A stretch of 64,000 nucleotides of DNA, taken from Gemmatimonas sp. UBA7669. GTDB taxonomy: Bacteria; Gemmatimonadota; Gemmatimonadetes; Gemmatimonadales; Gemmatimonadaceae. Below the pieces are notes generated by a model. That model saw only the letters and a list, made by a program, of their open reading frames with translations. It had not been told where the DNA came from and made no database searches. The position numbers and the translations under genes are program-made. Positions 49,154-58,589 of the stretch are shown here, one piece after another; the stretch's first letter is position 1; each line of letters opens with the position of its first letter. Where the stretch lies: positions 310,001 through 374,000 of the forward strand of contig NZ_DLHL01000011.1 in assembly GCF_002483225.1 (NCBI RefSeq), written 5' to 3'.

Positions 49154-51703
49154 ATGTCCGGTCCAACCGAGTGGCATCGCATCCGCTCCTGCTTCGAGCA
49201 GGCGCTCCTGCTGGATGGCGAACCGCGTGCCACGTTTCTCGCGCGCCTTGCCACCACCTCCCCAGACGTGGAGATCGTTGTGCGCCGTCTCCTGCTCGCG
49301 CACGAGCGCACATCTGGATTTCTCGAGGGCACCGCGGCGGAAGCGCTCGACGGGTTCGGTGCCCTGCAGGATGTCGACTCGCTGCTCGCGCCACCAACAC
49401 GCATTGGCCGCTATCGCATCGAGGACCGCATTGGAGAAGGGGGCATGGCCGTGGTCTATCGGGCCGTGCTCGACGATGCCGGACTGCAGCGCGTGGTGGC
49501 GCTGAAAGTGTCACACGTGGCGACTCGCGCCGCGATGGCCGAGGCCATTGTAACTGAGCGCGACGTCCTCGCGCGCCTGTCGCATCCCAACATAGCCCAT
49601 TTGTACGACGGCGGTCTCACGGAGGATGGACGCGCATACCTCGTCATGGAGCATGTGGCAGGACAGCCCATCACCGTTCACTGCGCCGAACGGCGACTCA
49701 CACTCAAAGCGCGGATTCGCCTGCTGCAGGATGTATGCGCCGCCGTCGACTATGCGCATCGCAATCTCGTCGTGCACCGCGATCTCAAGCCGTCCAATGT
49801 GCTCGTGACGCCGGAAGGGCTGGTCAAGCTGCTCGATTTCGGGGTGGCCAAGGTGCTCGACCCGGACGTCATGCAGCGGGGCGCGCTGGCAGCACGCACC
49901 ATGCCCGCACTGACCCCAGCCTACGCCGCCCCCGAACAGTGGCGGCGAGCGCGCATCACCACCGCAACCGACGTGTGGGGGCTGGGCGTCTTGGCATATG
50001 AACTCATCACGGGGGCACGCCCTCACGCGGTGGAAGATCTGTCACCGGCGGCCGCCGAACGCATGGTTTGCAATGCACCGCCCGTCGCACCTTCGGTGGT
50101 CGCCAGCCGCCGTGGCCTGCGCCTCAACGTGCCGGCCGCCGGGGACCTCGACGCGGTGCTCCTCAAGGCGCTTCGGGTGGACCCGGCGGAGCGCTACGCA
50201 ACAGCCGGTGCCTTCGCTGAGGACTTGCAGCTGGCGCTGGCTGGTCAACCGGTGCGGGCTCGCCCCATCACGGCAGGCTATCGGGCCAGACGCTTCCTTC
50301 ACCGCCACCGCACAGCAGCCACGCTGGCCACCGTCGTGGCCATCGCGTTGCTCACTACCACCACGATGGCGGTGCAGCAGGCCCGAAGCGCGCGGGCCCT
50401 GGCGCTTCGCGCAGAGACGGAGCGGGCACGATCCGCCGCCGCCACGGTGCGTGCGCAACGCATCAACCAGTTTCTCCAGAGTGTGTTGGCCACCGCCAAC
50501 CCGTCGTGGTATGTGAGCAGCGCGGAGAAGGGTCCGGATGTTACCGTGCTGCGCGCACTCGAAATGGCCGCAGCGCGCATGGATCGTGAGCTGGCCGAGG
50601 AACCGGAGACACGTGGCGACATCCATCATACGCTGGCCGATACGTATCGGGCGCTCGGACGCTACGCGGAGATGGGACGTCACTTCGATTCGTCGTTGGT
50701 CATCCGTGAGCGCGTATTCCGCGCCCCGCACCCCAAGATCGCAGACGCCATGTACTACGCCATGATCGGGGCGTGGCAGCGCGGAGACTGGGATCGCGCC
50801 GACTCTCTCGTGCGAGGCGCATTGGAAATGCAGCGCGCGCGGGACGAGGGCAACAACCTGCCGTACATGCTGGAGACGGCAGCGAGCTTCGCCATCGCGC
50901 GTGGAGAGTATCAACTGGGGGAGTCACTTGCGCGCGAGTCCGTTGCAGTTATTCTGGCGCGCTACGATTCCACCCACATCGCACATGTCGTCTCGGAAGA
51001 AGTGCTGGCGCGCGCACTGCTGCATCAGGGAAAGCGCGACGCCGCTGCCAGTCTGGCCGAGCGACTTGCGGCCCACTCTAGGGCGTCTGGCCGCTCAGAC
51101 GCGGCGCCGCTGCGCATATACGCAAGCTTGGCCGCATTCGACGGTCGCCATGCCGAGGCCGACTCGCTGTTTGCCACCCTGATTTCCATGCACTCGAGCA
51201 CCACACGCATTGACTTTCGTCTGCAGCGCGTGCGGAGTGCCCTGCTGCCATCTGCCCGCTATACAGACGCACGGCACCAGCTGGACTCGGCCCGCACGGA
51301 GATCGACATGTTGCCGCCTCCGCTCACGAAATGGCCCGTTGTGGACGTCGAGTGGCATGCATTGCAGGCCAAGTTGTCACTCGATCAAGGTCGTCGTGAT
51401 CAGGCGGCGCGCGAGGCACAAGACGCCGTTGCGCATGCCAATCGCGCGCGGGGCAGCGCTAAGTCCGACCCGTTCTGGCGCAGTCGCGTGCTGGCCAATG
51501 AGGTCCTCGCCCAAACAGAGCTGGCTCAGGGTAAGCGCAATGCGGCCGTGGGCCACTGGCGCAAGACTCTAGCGGAATTGATGGCCCGCGATGTGCCCGA
51601 GGCACAGCGAGACTCCATCCGGACGAAGCTGCGAGAGCTCGGTGCAGGCGGCACACCGTCTCAGCCAGATACTGCGTCCTCGTCGAGCGCGTCGCGCAAA
51701 TAG
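49154..51703 (+). CDS. Membrane serine/threonine protein kinase with TPR-like periplasmic domain
   Basis: 849-aa protein. Residues 1-75 form a helical region common to this kinase group. Kinase domain about 85-360: Gly loop GEGGMAVVY near 95, Lys in VALKVS near 117, HRDLKPSNV near 208, DFGVAK near 228, PAYAAPEQW near 255. One membrane helix (TLATVVAIALLTTTTMAV, about 392-410). The outer part (about 420-820) is a series of TPR-like helical repeats (DIHHTLADTYRALGRYAEM, EVLARALLHQGKRDAAASLAERL). Starts 50 bp after the LytTR gene. The 3' end overlaps the convergent ECF sigma gene by 43 bp. Such kinases are typical next to ECF sigma genes in Gemmatimonadota, Acidobacteriota and Planctomycetota. 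Confidence 0.93.
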   Translation: MSGPTEWHRIRSCFEQALLLDGEPRATFLARLATTSPDVEIVVRRLLLAHERTSGFLEGTAAEALDGFGALQDVDSLLAPPTRIGRYRIEDRIGEGGMAVVYRAVLDDAGLQRVVALKVSHVATRAAMAEAIVTERDVLARLSHPNIAHLYDGGLTEDGRAYLVMEHVAGQPITVHCAERRLTLKARIRLLQDVCAAVDYAHRNLVVHRDLKPSNVLVTPEGLVKLLDFGVAKVLDPDVMQRGALAARTMPALTPAYAAPEQWRRARITTATDVWGLGVLAYELITGARPHAVEDLSPAAAERMVCNAPPVAPSVVASRRGLRLNVPAAGDLDAVLLKALRVDPAERYATAGAFAEDLQLALAGQPVRARPITAGYRARRFLHRHRTAATLATVVAIALLTTTTMAVQQARSARALALRAETERARSAAATVRAQRINQFLQSVLATANPSWYVSSAEKGPDVTVLRALEMAAARMDRELAEEPETRGDIHHTLADTYRALGRYAEMGRHFDSSLVIRERVFRAPHPKIADAMYYAMIGAWQRGDWDRADSLVRGALEMQRARDEGNNLPYMLETAASFAIARGEYQLGESLARESVAVILARYDSTHIAHVVSEEVLARALLHQGKRDAAASLAERLAAHSRASGRSDAAPLRIYASLAAFDGRHAEADSLFATLISMHSSTTRIDFRLQRVRSALLPSARYTDARHQLDSARTEIDMLPPPLTKWPVVDVEWHALQAKLSLDQGRRDQAAREAQDAVAHANRARGSAKSDPFWRSRVLANEVLAQTELAQGKRNAAVGHWRKTLAELMARDVPEAQRDSIRTKLRELGAGGTPSQPDTASSSSASRK

Positions 51704-52254
51704 GCGCGCGCAAAGGTCCAGTCGCGCTTGACCGTGGCCAACGACACACCCAGCACCTTGGCCACCTCTTCAAGCGACAAGCCGGCGAAGTATCGCAGTT
51801 CGACGACTCGTACTGCGCGCAGCTCAATCTCCCCAAGCCGCTCCAGAGCATCGTCAAGCACCAGCAGGTCAAGCGTACCGAGCGTGGATCGACCTACCAT
51901 ATCATCCGACACATCATGCAGAGCAATCTGGACGCCACCATTGCGTCGCTGGGCCTGGCGCGCACGCGCATGCTCAACCAGAAGCTGTCGCATGAGACGC
52001 GCAGATACTCCGAAGAAGTGGTGACGGCCCGTCCATGCGGGCTGCCGCCCCCCGAGCAAGCGGATGTAGGCCTCGTGCACCAGGTCCGTCGGCTGCCACG
52101 TATGGTCGCGGTGCTCACGACGCAAAGCGGCGGATGCCAGAACTTTCAGCTCGGCATACACGACACGAACCAGAGACTCGGCCGCTCCGGCGTCGCCGCT
52201 GGCATAGGCTTCAAGAAGTTGCGTGATGTCGGACAACGGAGGGGAGGAGGACAT
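51661..52254 (-). CDS. ECF-type RNA polymerase sigma factor (kinase-associated)
   Basis: 197-aa sigma factor of the kinase-linked ECF subfamily (TIGR02999-like): DITQLLEAYASGDAGAAESLVRVVYAELKVLA, the subfamily signature HTWQPTDLVHEAYIRLLGG, RHHFFGVSARLMRQLLVEHARARQAQRR, and region 4 VVELRYFAGLSLEEVAKVLGVSLATVKRDWTFARAYL. ATG 52254 is preferred, with GGGGAGGAGG on the minus-strand-complementary side absent; homology decides. It has no anti-sigma partner; activation by the convergent Ser/Thr kinase is the usual hypothesis. 3' ends overlap by 43 bp. Confidence 0.93.
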   Translation of the reverse strand: MSSSPPLSDITQLLEAYASGDAGAAESLVRVVYAELKVLASAALRREHRDHTWQPTDLVHEAYIRLLGGRQPAWTGRHHFFGVSARLMRQLLVEHARARQAQRRNGGVQIALHDVSDDMVGRSTLGTLDLLVLDDALERLGEIELRAVRVVELRYFAGLSLEEVAKVLGVSLATVKRDWTFARAYLRDALDEDAVSG

Positions 52255-52345
52255 GGCGCCTGAATTTGTCGCGCCACGCCGTCCTCGGCGAGGGGACACC
52301 CTGCGCAAACTGGCGCGCCCTCGCTCCGGTCACCTTGTACGCCGA

Positions 52346-53011
52346 TCAGGCCCTGCGACGTCGAGCGACGACGCCAAGCCCCGACAAGCCCGCCGCGAGA
52401 AGTACCCACGTAGCTGGCTCCGGAACGGAGGTCGCCGGTGGCGTGAGTGTCCCGAACACCTCGACTTCTGCGAAGTTGAGATAGCTGTTGAGCGTCGACT
52501 GACTGATGCCAACATAGCGACCGGTCTGCGCCGTCAGTGGGGAAAATGTCTGCTGCTCATCACCACCACTTGTGAACGTGGTGCTCCACACCGCCACGGG
52601 TGAGGAGTTACCGAACGGCACATCGGCAAAGATGCCGAGCGTAGCACCGATGATGCGATTCTCGGTGCCATTGTCGACGCGGTTCCAGAAGGTGATGCTC
52701 TGGATGTCGTAGCTGGCGCCGAGATCCACGTACCACCACATCACCGGATTCGCTACGCTGACCTGTGCCGAATGATAGATGCCGCTGGCGAAGGTACCCA
52801 CCTTGTCGTCGTCCACGGCGAGGGACGCAACACAGGTCGGGCACCCAGATAGCAGGTCATTGGAGAAGGCGGACTTGTTCAGTGCCACGTTCTGCGCTGA
52901 AGCGGCAACCGGCCCTGTGAGCAGCAGAAGGGCGGCTAGCGGGGCCAGTCGAGCGGTTGATGTCAGGCGCATCAGACGGCTGACAGTGAGGCGGCGAAGC
53001 GATCGAAACAC
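52346..53011 (-). CDS. PEP-CTERM protein with a discoidin-like (F5/8 type C) domain
   Basis: 221-aa exported protein. GTG 53011 has AGGAG 8 nt upstream and is followed by a signal peptide (RLAPLAALLLLTGPVAASAQ). The mature part begins NVALNKSAFSNDLLSGCPTC and has the galactose-binding-like fold pattern (WWYVDLGASYDIQSITFWNRVD, GRYVGISQSTLNSYLNFAEVEVFG). It ends with SVPEPATWVLLAAGLSGLG and ARRRRA, a canonical PEP-CTERM signal. Likely a surface or matrix protein binding carbohydrate. Sorting enzyme not in the window. Confidence 0.88.
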   Translation of the reverse strand: MFRSLRRLTVSRLMRLTSTARLAPLAALLLLTGPVAASAQNVALNKSAFSNDLLSGCPTCVASLAVDDDKVGTFASGIYHSAQVSVANPVMWWYVDLGASYDIQSITFWNRVDNGTENRIIGATLGIFADVPFGNSSPVAVWSTTFTSGGDEQQTFSPLTAQTGRYVGISQSTLNSYLNFAEVEVFGTLTPPATSVPEPATWVLLAAGLSGLGVVARRRRA

Positions 53012-53233
53012 GGTGGGATCTCCTGGCGGCACATGGTAGGCAGGACGCTTTTCCGGTCGAATACCGGCTGAGGCGGGATACAAGCCGAGGGCGTACCAAG
53101 TACAGGCGCGGAAGTCCGGCAAAATGGCTCAGACTTCATGTCCAGGATGTTCATCGGGACAGCGATGAGCCGTTATTTCCCCACTTGTCGCATGTACTGA
53201 AATGTGTGGTGCAAGACCACGGAAGTTGCATGA

Positions 53234-53659
53234 TCAGGGCCATATCAGGTTCACCACCTGTGTCGGCGCTGACTCAGGTGTCCTTCCGAAACGAACGACC
53301 ACGCTGTCTCGCACAACACCGGTGCGATCAAAGAACACAGAGCACTTCAGTCGCAGCGTGTCGGCTATTCCGGCAGGCAGGACGCCGGCAGGTGGCAGTG
53401 TGCCCGCAGCGCGAAAGTGACCATCCCGATCCGTGAGATCGACGGCGAAGAACCCCCCAGCGGGTCCACCACAGCGACTGACGAGTACTTCGGCGTTGCC
53501 AACGGGCGTGCCGTTGGCCATGCGCACGGTTCCAGCGACCACTCCGTAACCCGCCGGAGGGCCCCAGTCATCCACGATATGGTTGCCTGCTCCGTCGCAT
53601 CCGAGTATGAGCAGCGATACACACGCCATCAGGCCACCTCGAGAACGCCAGATTGACAT
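53234..53659 (-). CDS. Lipoprotein with a carboxypeptidase-regulatory-like beta domain
   Basis: 141-aa lipoprotein. ATG 53659 is followed by a signal with lipobox (LMACVSLLILGC, Cys at about 20). The mature part (GYGVVAGTVRMANGTPVGNAEVLVSRCGG, then DLTDRDGHFRAAGTLPPAGV) is a CarboxypepD_reg-like Ig fold. The longer frame (start 53761) has no signal. A stand-alone gene. Outer-membrane anchoring is inferred; function unknown. Confidence 0.78.
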   Translation of the reverse strand: MSIWRSRGGLMACVSLLILGCDGAGNHIVDDWGPPAGYGVVAGTVRMANGTPVGNAEVLVSRCGGPAGGFFAVDLTDRDGHFRAAGTLPPAGVLPAGIADTLRLKCSVFFDRTGVVRDSVVVRFGRTPESAPTQVVNLIWP

Positions 53660-53834
53660 CGCCGCATCTCCTGACTGCACATGTTTGGAACTGGGTCTCA
53701 ATCGACTTGACATGGGCGCGACACGCTGGCCAGTCGTCCATCGCCCACTTCTCCCAGACAAGGTTCAATATACCCCACCTCGGGAGATGCCTGAACTACT
53801 GTGCCACACCGCGAACCGCTCAGCAGGAGCAGCT

Positions 53835-54374
53835 CTACGGCGGCAGGTCCGACGGAATGAGCGAGTACACGACAGCATCGTGCGCTGTGCCATTGATCAC
53901 CAATCGGTTGCGCGCCACACACTCCCTCGTGGCGCCGAGTGATTCTGCCACGCGCTGACTCGCCAGATTGTGCGTGAGCGTGACAATCTCCACGCGCGAG
54001 AGCCCGATCTCTCCAAAAGCCAGTCGGGCAGCTTCCCGCGCAGCAAAGCGGGCCACACCGCGTCCGGTATGTGGCGTGGCGACCCAATAGCCGAGATTGC
54101 CGAAGCGGTGCATGCGGTTGATGTGATTGATGCCTGCCCCACCCACGACTGCGCCACTCGCCGTCTCGAATATGCCAAGCGGGAACTCCGTGCGCGCGGC
54201 CCAGGCCTGCTGCGAGAACGTCACCCACGCCTCGGCCTGCGCGAGCGAGTACTCGGGCGAGCACCAGGGCATGGTGGACACCAGTTCGTCGAGCGATGCG
54301 CGAACCGCCGCGAAGAGCGACAGGGCGTCGGTGGCAATAAAGGGGCGGACGTGGTAGGGAAAGATGTCGGCCAT
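53835..54374 (-). CDS. GNAT N-acetyltransferase (RimJ/RimL-like)
   Basis: 179-aa RimJ-type GNAT: YHVRPFIATDALSLFAAVRASLDELVSTMPW, VVGGAGINHINRMHRFGNLGYWVATPHTGRGVARFAAREA with the acetyl-CoA loop TGRGVA, then VEIVTLTHNLASQRVAESLGA. ATG 54374 is the natural start; the upstream extension overlaps the AraC gene tail. Substrate (ribosomal N-terminus, amino acid or antibiotic) cannot be told. Confidence 0.9.
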   Translation of the reverse strand: MADIFPYHVRPFIATDALSLFAAVRASLDELVSTMPWCSPEYSLAQAEAWVTFSQQAWAARTEFPLGIFETASGAVVGGAGINHINRMHRFGNLGYWVATPHTGRGVARFAAREAARLAFGEIGLSRVEIVTLTHNLASQRVAESLGATRECVARNRLVINGTAHDAVVYSLIPSDLPP

Positions 54375-54406
54375 ATCAGCAAGTAACGTGGGTGGCCGCG
54401 CGCCGG

Positions 54407-55537
54407 CTATACCCGTCGTGGACGGGAAACCTCGCTTGGCCGTCGACCGGTCCACCGCTTGTACGCGCGCGAGAACGCCGCCGATTCGGAAAAGCCCACA
54501 CGAGCAGCCACGGCATCGACGGTCAGTTCACCTCGGCGCAGCAGCGCATCGGCCACTTCGCGGCGAACCTCGTCGTGCAATCTGGCAAACGTCGTGCCTT
54601 CTCCTCGCAGGTGCCGGTGCAGGGTCTGCCGGCTGACCGACAACGTGCGGCATACCACGCCAAGCGCCGACAGGCCGGAGTCAGAGGCATCGCGCGGCAG
54701 AACGACACGCAGCACATCGGTCACACGCCGGCTCCACGTCGCATCCTGTTGCATCTGCCGCAGCAGCGCATCAGCATGACGAACCAGCACCGCCTGTACG
54801 GGTGCCGCCAGCGGTTCGAGCGGCCGCGCGAGGAACGCGGGGTCGAGGCATAGCGCGTTGCGGGGCGCACTGAATGTCACCGGCACCCGAAGGACCACGT
54901 CATAGGCGTCACGATGCAGGCGATCGACGGGCGCATCGTGCGTCACCTGCAAGGCGCGAACGATCGTCTCCCCACCGCGCCGGCGAATACCGGTGCTGAA
55001 GCGGGCAAACACCGATTCGGTGAGCGCCGGCCAGTGGTAGGCCCCGCTGGCCGGTCGCTGATCCTCCAGCCACACCCCGCAGTTGTCCTCGACGAAGCGG
55101 TAGCGCTGGGATGGAGTCCGTGCTCCGAAGTCCACCGCCAGCGTGGCATACCGGTTCAGACCATCGAGTGCATCACGAAGCGTAAGCGACGACGAGCTGT
55201 TGCCGGCTGCGCCCGGACCGGCAGGGGCTTCAGGCCGTGCCGCCGCCAACGCCGAAGCCAAGGTGAGTTGTGCGCACGGCACGCCCACACCGAAGCGCAG
55301 GGCAAACGTCGGATCGCCGAGCAACGTGGCCGCGGTGTCGAACAGCGCGCGCAACGTGGCAAGCGGCAGACGGCGTTCAGGCGTCTCCAGTGCGCGATCG
55401 TCGAGTTGGGCAGCGCGCAGGAGGTCCTGGGATGGCACTCCACAGTGCATGGCGAAATCCAGAACACCCTTGGCGTATCCGGCCGACACGGTGCCGGTTG
55501 CCTGCTCTTCGTCGTGCATGCTGGGACCCGATGTCAT
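54407..55537 (-). CDS. AraC-family regulator (OruR/ToxR-like N-terminal domain)
   Basis: About 376-aa transcription factor. The N-terminal ligand domain (about 20-210) is of the arabinose-operon-like type seen in OruR and VqsM homologues (LDFAMHCGVPSQDLLRAAQLDD, PTFALRFGVGV). The C-terminal AraC domain (about 280-370) has CRTLSVSRQTLHRHLRGEGTTFARLHDEVRREVADALL and AARVGFSESAAFSRAYKRWTGRRPSE. Start among ATG 55558, 55537 or 55519. Divergent from the DUF2306 gene with under 130 bp between starts, its likely target. Confidence 0.9.
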   Translation of the reverse strand: MTSGPSMHDEEQATGTVSAGYAKGVLDFAMHCGVPSQDLLRAAQLDDRALETPERRLPLATLRALFDTAATLLGDPTFALRFGVGVPCAQLTLASALAAARPEAPAGPGAAGNSSSSLTLRDALDGLNRYATLAVDFGARTPSQRYRFVEDNCGVWLEDQRPASGAYHWPALTESVFARFSTGIRRRGGETIVRALQVTHDAPVDRLHRDAYDVVLRVPVTFSAPRNALCLDPAFLARPLEPLAAPVQAVLVRHADALLRQMQQDATWSRRVTDVLRVVLPRDASDSGLSALGVVCRTLSVSRQTLHRHLRGEGTTFARLHDEVRREVADALLRRGELTVDAVAARVGFSESAAFSRAYKRWTGRRPSEVSRPRRV

Positions 55538-55615
55538 GGTTTCGCGACCAGCTGTCATGGTGTTGGCGAATGGGCCTGGCCAGCATGAAAGCGACCCCAT
55601 GCATCGAAGCACACC

Positions 55616-56539
55616 ATGCCAGACTCTGTGAACACTTCCCAGTCCCGACGGATGGCGGACGTCGACGGTTTCGCGGCGACGTCATTCGCCACGGTGCCAG
55701 ACGCCGCCCCCAACATCCCCACCGCCCCTGAGCCCGAGCAGACCCGTGCCCAACTTCGGCGTCATGGGCGCTGGCTCATTGGCAGCCTGCTTCTCGCGCA
55801 GGCGCTTTTCGTACTCTACCTCCTGGCAACGTTCGGCCGGACGGTCATCGCTGGAAACGTGGCCGCCTGGTCGCAGCTCAGTGCCAAGGGCTGGGTAGCC
55901 GGTGATCGGGCCGGCAACACGGCAATGGTTCTGCACCTCGCGTTTGCCGTGCTGATTCTGTTGCTCGGCGCCATCCAGCTGTCGCAGCGGGTACGGCAAC
56001 GTGCTCCCGCGCTGCATCGCTTGAGCGGACGGCTCTACCTGGGCGGATGCTACATCGCAGCCATCAGCGGACTGTGGCTGGTGTGGGTTCGCGGCACGGT
56101 GGGCGACCGCTTACAGCACATTGCCATCACGATCAACGCGTTGCTGCTGTTTGTGTGCGCCATCATGGCGTGGCGCACGGCGCGCGGCCGGCGATTTGCC
56201 GAGCACCGCACCTGGGCCCTGCGAGCCTTCCTGGTGGGCAATGGCGTGCTCTACTTCCGGATGTTTCTCGCGCTCTGGTTGCTGGTGTTCCGGGCGCCGG
56301 TCGGCTTCACCCCCAGCACCTTCAGCGGCCCGTTCCTCACCACGCTCGCCTTCACCGTGTACGTGTTCGGTCCATTGTCGGTGTTCGAGACCTACCGTTG
56401 GGCCGAGCGCAGTACCTCGCGCACGCGGCACCGTGTGGCGTCGGGCGTGATGATCGGCGTGGCGCTGCTTCTGGTGTGTGGCGCCATTGCCGCGGTACTT
56501 GTGCTCTGGATGTCCCGCATGCTGCGGGTGTGGCATTGA
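55616..56539 (+). CDS. DUF2306 membrane protein
   Basis: About 300-aa inner-membrane protein with seven to eight helices. Pattern of DUF2306: HLAFAVLILLLGAIQLSQRVRQRAPALHRLSGRLYL, a central IAITINALLLFVCAIMAWRTARGRRFAEHRTWALRAF, and a FGPLSVFETYRWAER segment. The N-terminal 40 residues are polar and Pro-rich; ATG 55652 is an alternative start. Divergent from, and probably regulated by, the AraC-type protein. Function unknown. Confidence 0.88.
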   Translation: MPDSVNTSQSRRMADVDGFAATSFATVPDAAPNIPTAPEPEQTRAQLRRHGRWLIGSLLLAQALFVLYLLATFGRTVIAGNVAAWSQLSAKGWVAGDRAGNTAMVLHLAFAVLILLLGAIQLSQRVRQRAPALHRLSGRLYLGGCYIAAISGLWLVWVRGTVGDRLQHIAITINALLLFVCAIMAWRTARGRRFAEHRTWALRAFLVGNGVLYFRMFLALWLLVFRAPVGFTPSTFSGPFLTTLAFTVYVFGPLSVFETYRWAERSTSRTRHRVASGVMIGVALLLVCGAIAAVLVLWMSRMLRVWH

Positions 56540-56643
56540 CGATCCGGGTTGCGCTGTTGCCCCCGTCAGATCGCTGCACGCACACGTCGCCCACAACACC
56601 AAGCGGGATGGTGTGTCGAACGCGGCATGGATCATCATGCGCA

Positions 56644-57198
56644 TTAGAAACGCACACCGGCCACTACCGGAAAGAAGTACCCGATCGCGTAGTCACCGGC
56701 CCCGTGATCGGTGAGGTTGGCGTGCACCAACACCTCCAGAAAGACGTGACGCGTGTGATGCCGCCCGGTGAGACCAAAGCCCGTGCGCACGCCGGGGGTC
56801 GTGCCATAAGGATTGCGCACACCAACTGTGTTGAGACGCTGAAGTCCAGCGCCAAGCGCGAAGTAAGGCGCCCAGTGGGGCGTCCGCGGACCAATCGTAA
56901 TGGTACCGAAGAGCCCAAGGCTTGTGATGTCCGCATCACGCGAAGCCAACGATGGAGACTGTTCGCGGCCAGTCATCCTCGCATACTCCATTTCAACGCG
57001 CCATTGCGAGACACGACGCGGATGGCCAAGCACTACACCGGCGCGTGCAACCGGTCCCGTGTTCCTGAACTCGCCCAAGCCGCCCGACGGATTTGCGAGT
57101 CCAAATGACACGATTGAAGAGACAGCCTGTGCCTTGAGATGCGCAGGCAGGAATGCCAGCAGCGCAATGAGAATGCCAAGTCGCACGTGGTGCCTCAT
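56644..57198 (-). CDS. Small outer-membrane beta-barrel protein
   Basis: 184-aa exported protein. ATG 57198 is followed by a signal peptide (HHVRLGILIALLAFLPAHLKAQA). The mature part has about eight amphipathic strands (VARAGVVLGHPRRVSQWRVEMEYARM, LGLFGTITIGPRTPHWAPYFALGAGL, HTRHVFLEVLVHANL) and ends with GVRF, an aromatic C-terminus typical of barrels. No enzyme motif. It is divergent from the MacB-type permease genes (146 bp). Confidence 0.82.
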   Translation of the reverse strand: MRHHVRLGILIALLAFLPAHLKAQAVSSIVSFGLANPSGGLGEFRNTGPVARAGVVLGHPRRVSQWRVEMEYARMTGREQSPSLASRDADITSLGLFGTITIGPRTPHWAPYFALGAGLQRLNTVGVRNPYGTTPGVRTGFGLTGRHHTRHVFLEVLVHANLTDHGAGDYAIGYFFPVVAGVRF

Positions 57199-57344
57199 CA
57201 GACGATTGCGGCAGTCTGCGCGACTGGTCCCAGCACCCGGCGCACACGACAGCTGACACTGAATCTGCGCTCGCACCGTAGGAACGGCTACCGCAGCGCC
57301 GATGGCTGCCGGACTCCCGCCCTTCCTCCCTCGCGTCGCCCCCC

Positions 57345-58586
57345 ATGCCCCTCTTCGAAGCCGTTCGCTTGGCGCTGGGTCAGATCCGTGTGCAGAAGCT
57401 CAAGAGCTTCTTCACCCTCCTCGGTGTCACCATCGGCGTGATGTTCCTGGTCGCCGTGGTCTCGATCGTCGAGGGCATGTCCACCTACGTCGAAGAAGAC
57501 TTCATCGGTCGCTTCATTGGCGCCAACACCTTCACGCTCCGTCGCTGGCCCGACTTCACGGGGCCGGAAACCGAAGAAGAGTGGCGGGACATGCAGCGCT
57601 GGCCGCTGATGTACAGCCACGACGCCCGACACGTCGTCAACGTGCTGCCGAAAGACGTGAAGTGGGCCATCGAAACCGACGCGAATGCCACGGTGTCGAG
57701 CATTTACGCGCCGCGCCCACGCCAGACGACCATCTACGCGGTCGAAGGCGACTACTTCCAGATCAAGAACTACGACATCGTCGCGGGCCGTGCAATTGCC
57801 CAGGAGGAGTATCGTCTTGGCGCGAACGTGATCGTGATTGGCGACGAGGTGGCGACCTTCTTCTTCCCGGATCTTGATCCGATTGGCCGTGAGCTGCGCG
57901 TCCGCGGCGTGCCCTACACGGTGGTCGGACGCATCGACAAGCAGGGGTCGCTGTTCGGCATGTCCATGGACCGCTTGATCATTGGCCCGCTCGAATCCGG
58001 CCTGGGGCGCATTACCAATCCACGCGGCGACATCGACGGCATGATGCTGAAAGCCTCGAGCACCACAGCCATGTTCGACGGCATGGAGATGGTGCGCGAA
58101 GCCATGCGCGCGCGCCGCCATCTCCGACCGGGACAGCGGGACAATTTCTCCATCGAAACCTCGGAGTCCGCGCTCGAGGACTTCAATGAGGTCAAGAACG
58201 TCATGACCATTGCCGGCACGGCACTGCCGATGATCGGCCTCGTAGTCGGGGGCATGGTCATCATGAACATCATGCTGGTGGCCGTGGCGGAGCGGACACG
58301 GGAGATTGGCATTCGCAAATCCCTCGGCGCGCGCCGCAAGGACATCATGCGGCAATTCCTGGTCGAGGCCGCAACACTCAGTACACTCGGAGCCGTGGTC
58401 GGCATTGGTCTGGGGCTTGGTGCCGCGTGGGTCATTCAGGCCACCACACCACTGCCCGCAGCGGTCGCGCCCTGGTCTCTGGTGGTGGCCACGATGCTCG
58501 GACTTGGTGTCGGTATCGTGTCCGGCGTCTATCCCGCGCGCCGCGCCTCGCGGCTCGACCCCATCGACGCGCTGCGTCAGGAGTAG
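57345..58586 (+). CDS. MacB/FtsX-type ABC transporter permease
   Basis: 413-aa permease. First helix VQKLKSFFTLLGVTIGVMFLVAVVSIVEGM near 15-45, a large periplasmic MacB_PCD domain (about 50-285), then three helices with the FtsX signature (AVAERTREIGIRKSLGARRKDIMRQFLVEAATLS) near 305-338 and the tail YPARRASRLDPIDALRQE. Member of a Type VII (MacB) ABC system, usually working as a mechanotransmission permease with an ATPase and a periplasmic adaptor. The next gene is its partner permease, 3 bp away; no ATPase gene is nearby. Confidence 0.93.
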   Translation: MPLFEAVRLALGQIRVQKLKSFFTLLGVTIGVMFLVAVVSIVEGMSTYVEEDFIGRFIGANTFTLRRWPDFTGPETEEEWRDMQRWPLMYSHDARHVVNVLPKDVKWAIETDANATVSSIYAPRPRQTTIYAVEGDYFQIKNYDIVAGRAIAQEEYRLGANVIVIGDEVATFFFPDLDPIGRELRVRGVPYTVVGRIDKQGSLFGMSMDRLIIGPLESGLGRITNPRGDIDGMMLKASSTTAMFDGMEMVREAMRARRHLRPGQRDNFSIETSESALEDFNEVKNVMTIAGTALPMIGLVVGGMVIMNIMLVAVAERTREIGIRKSLGARRKDIMRQFLVEAATLSTLGAVVGIGLGLGAAWVIQATTPLPAAVAPWSLVVATMLGLGVGIVSGVYPARRASRLDPIDALRQE

Positions 58587-58589
58587 GCC

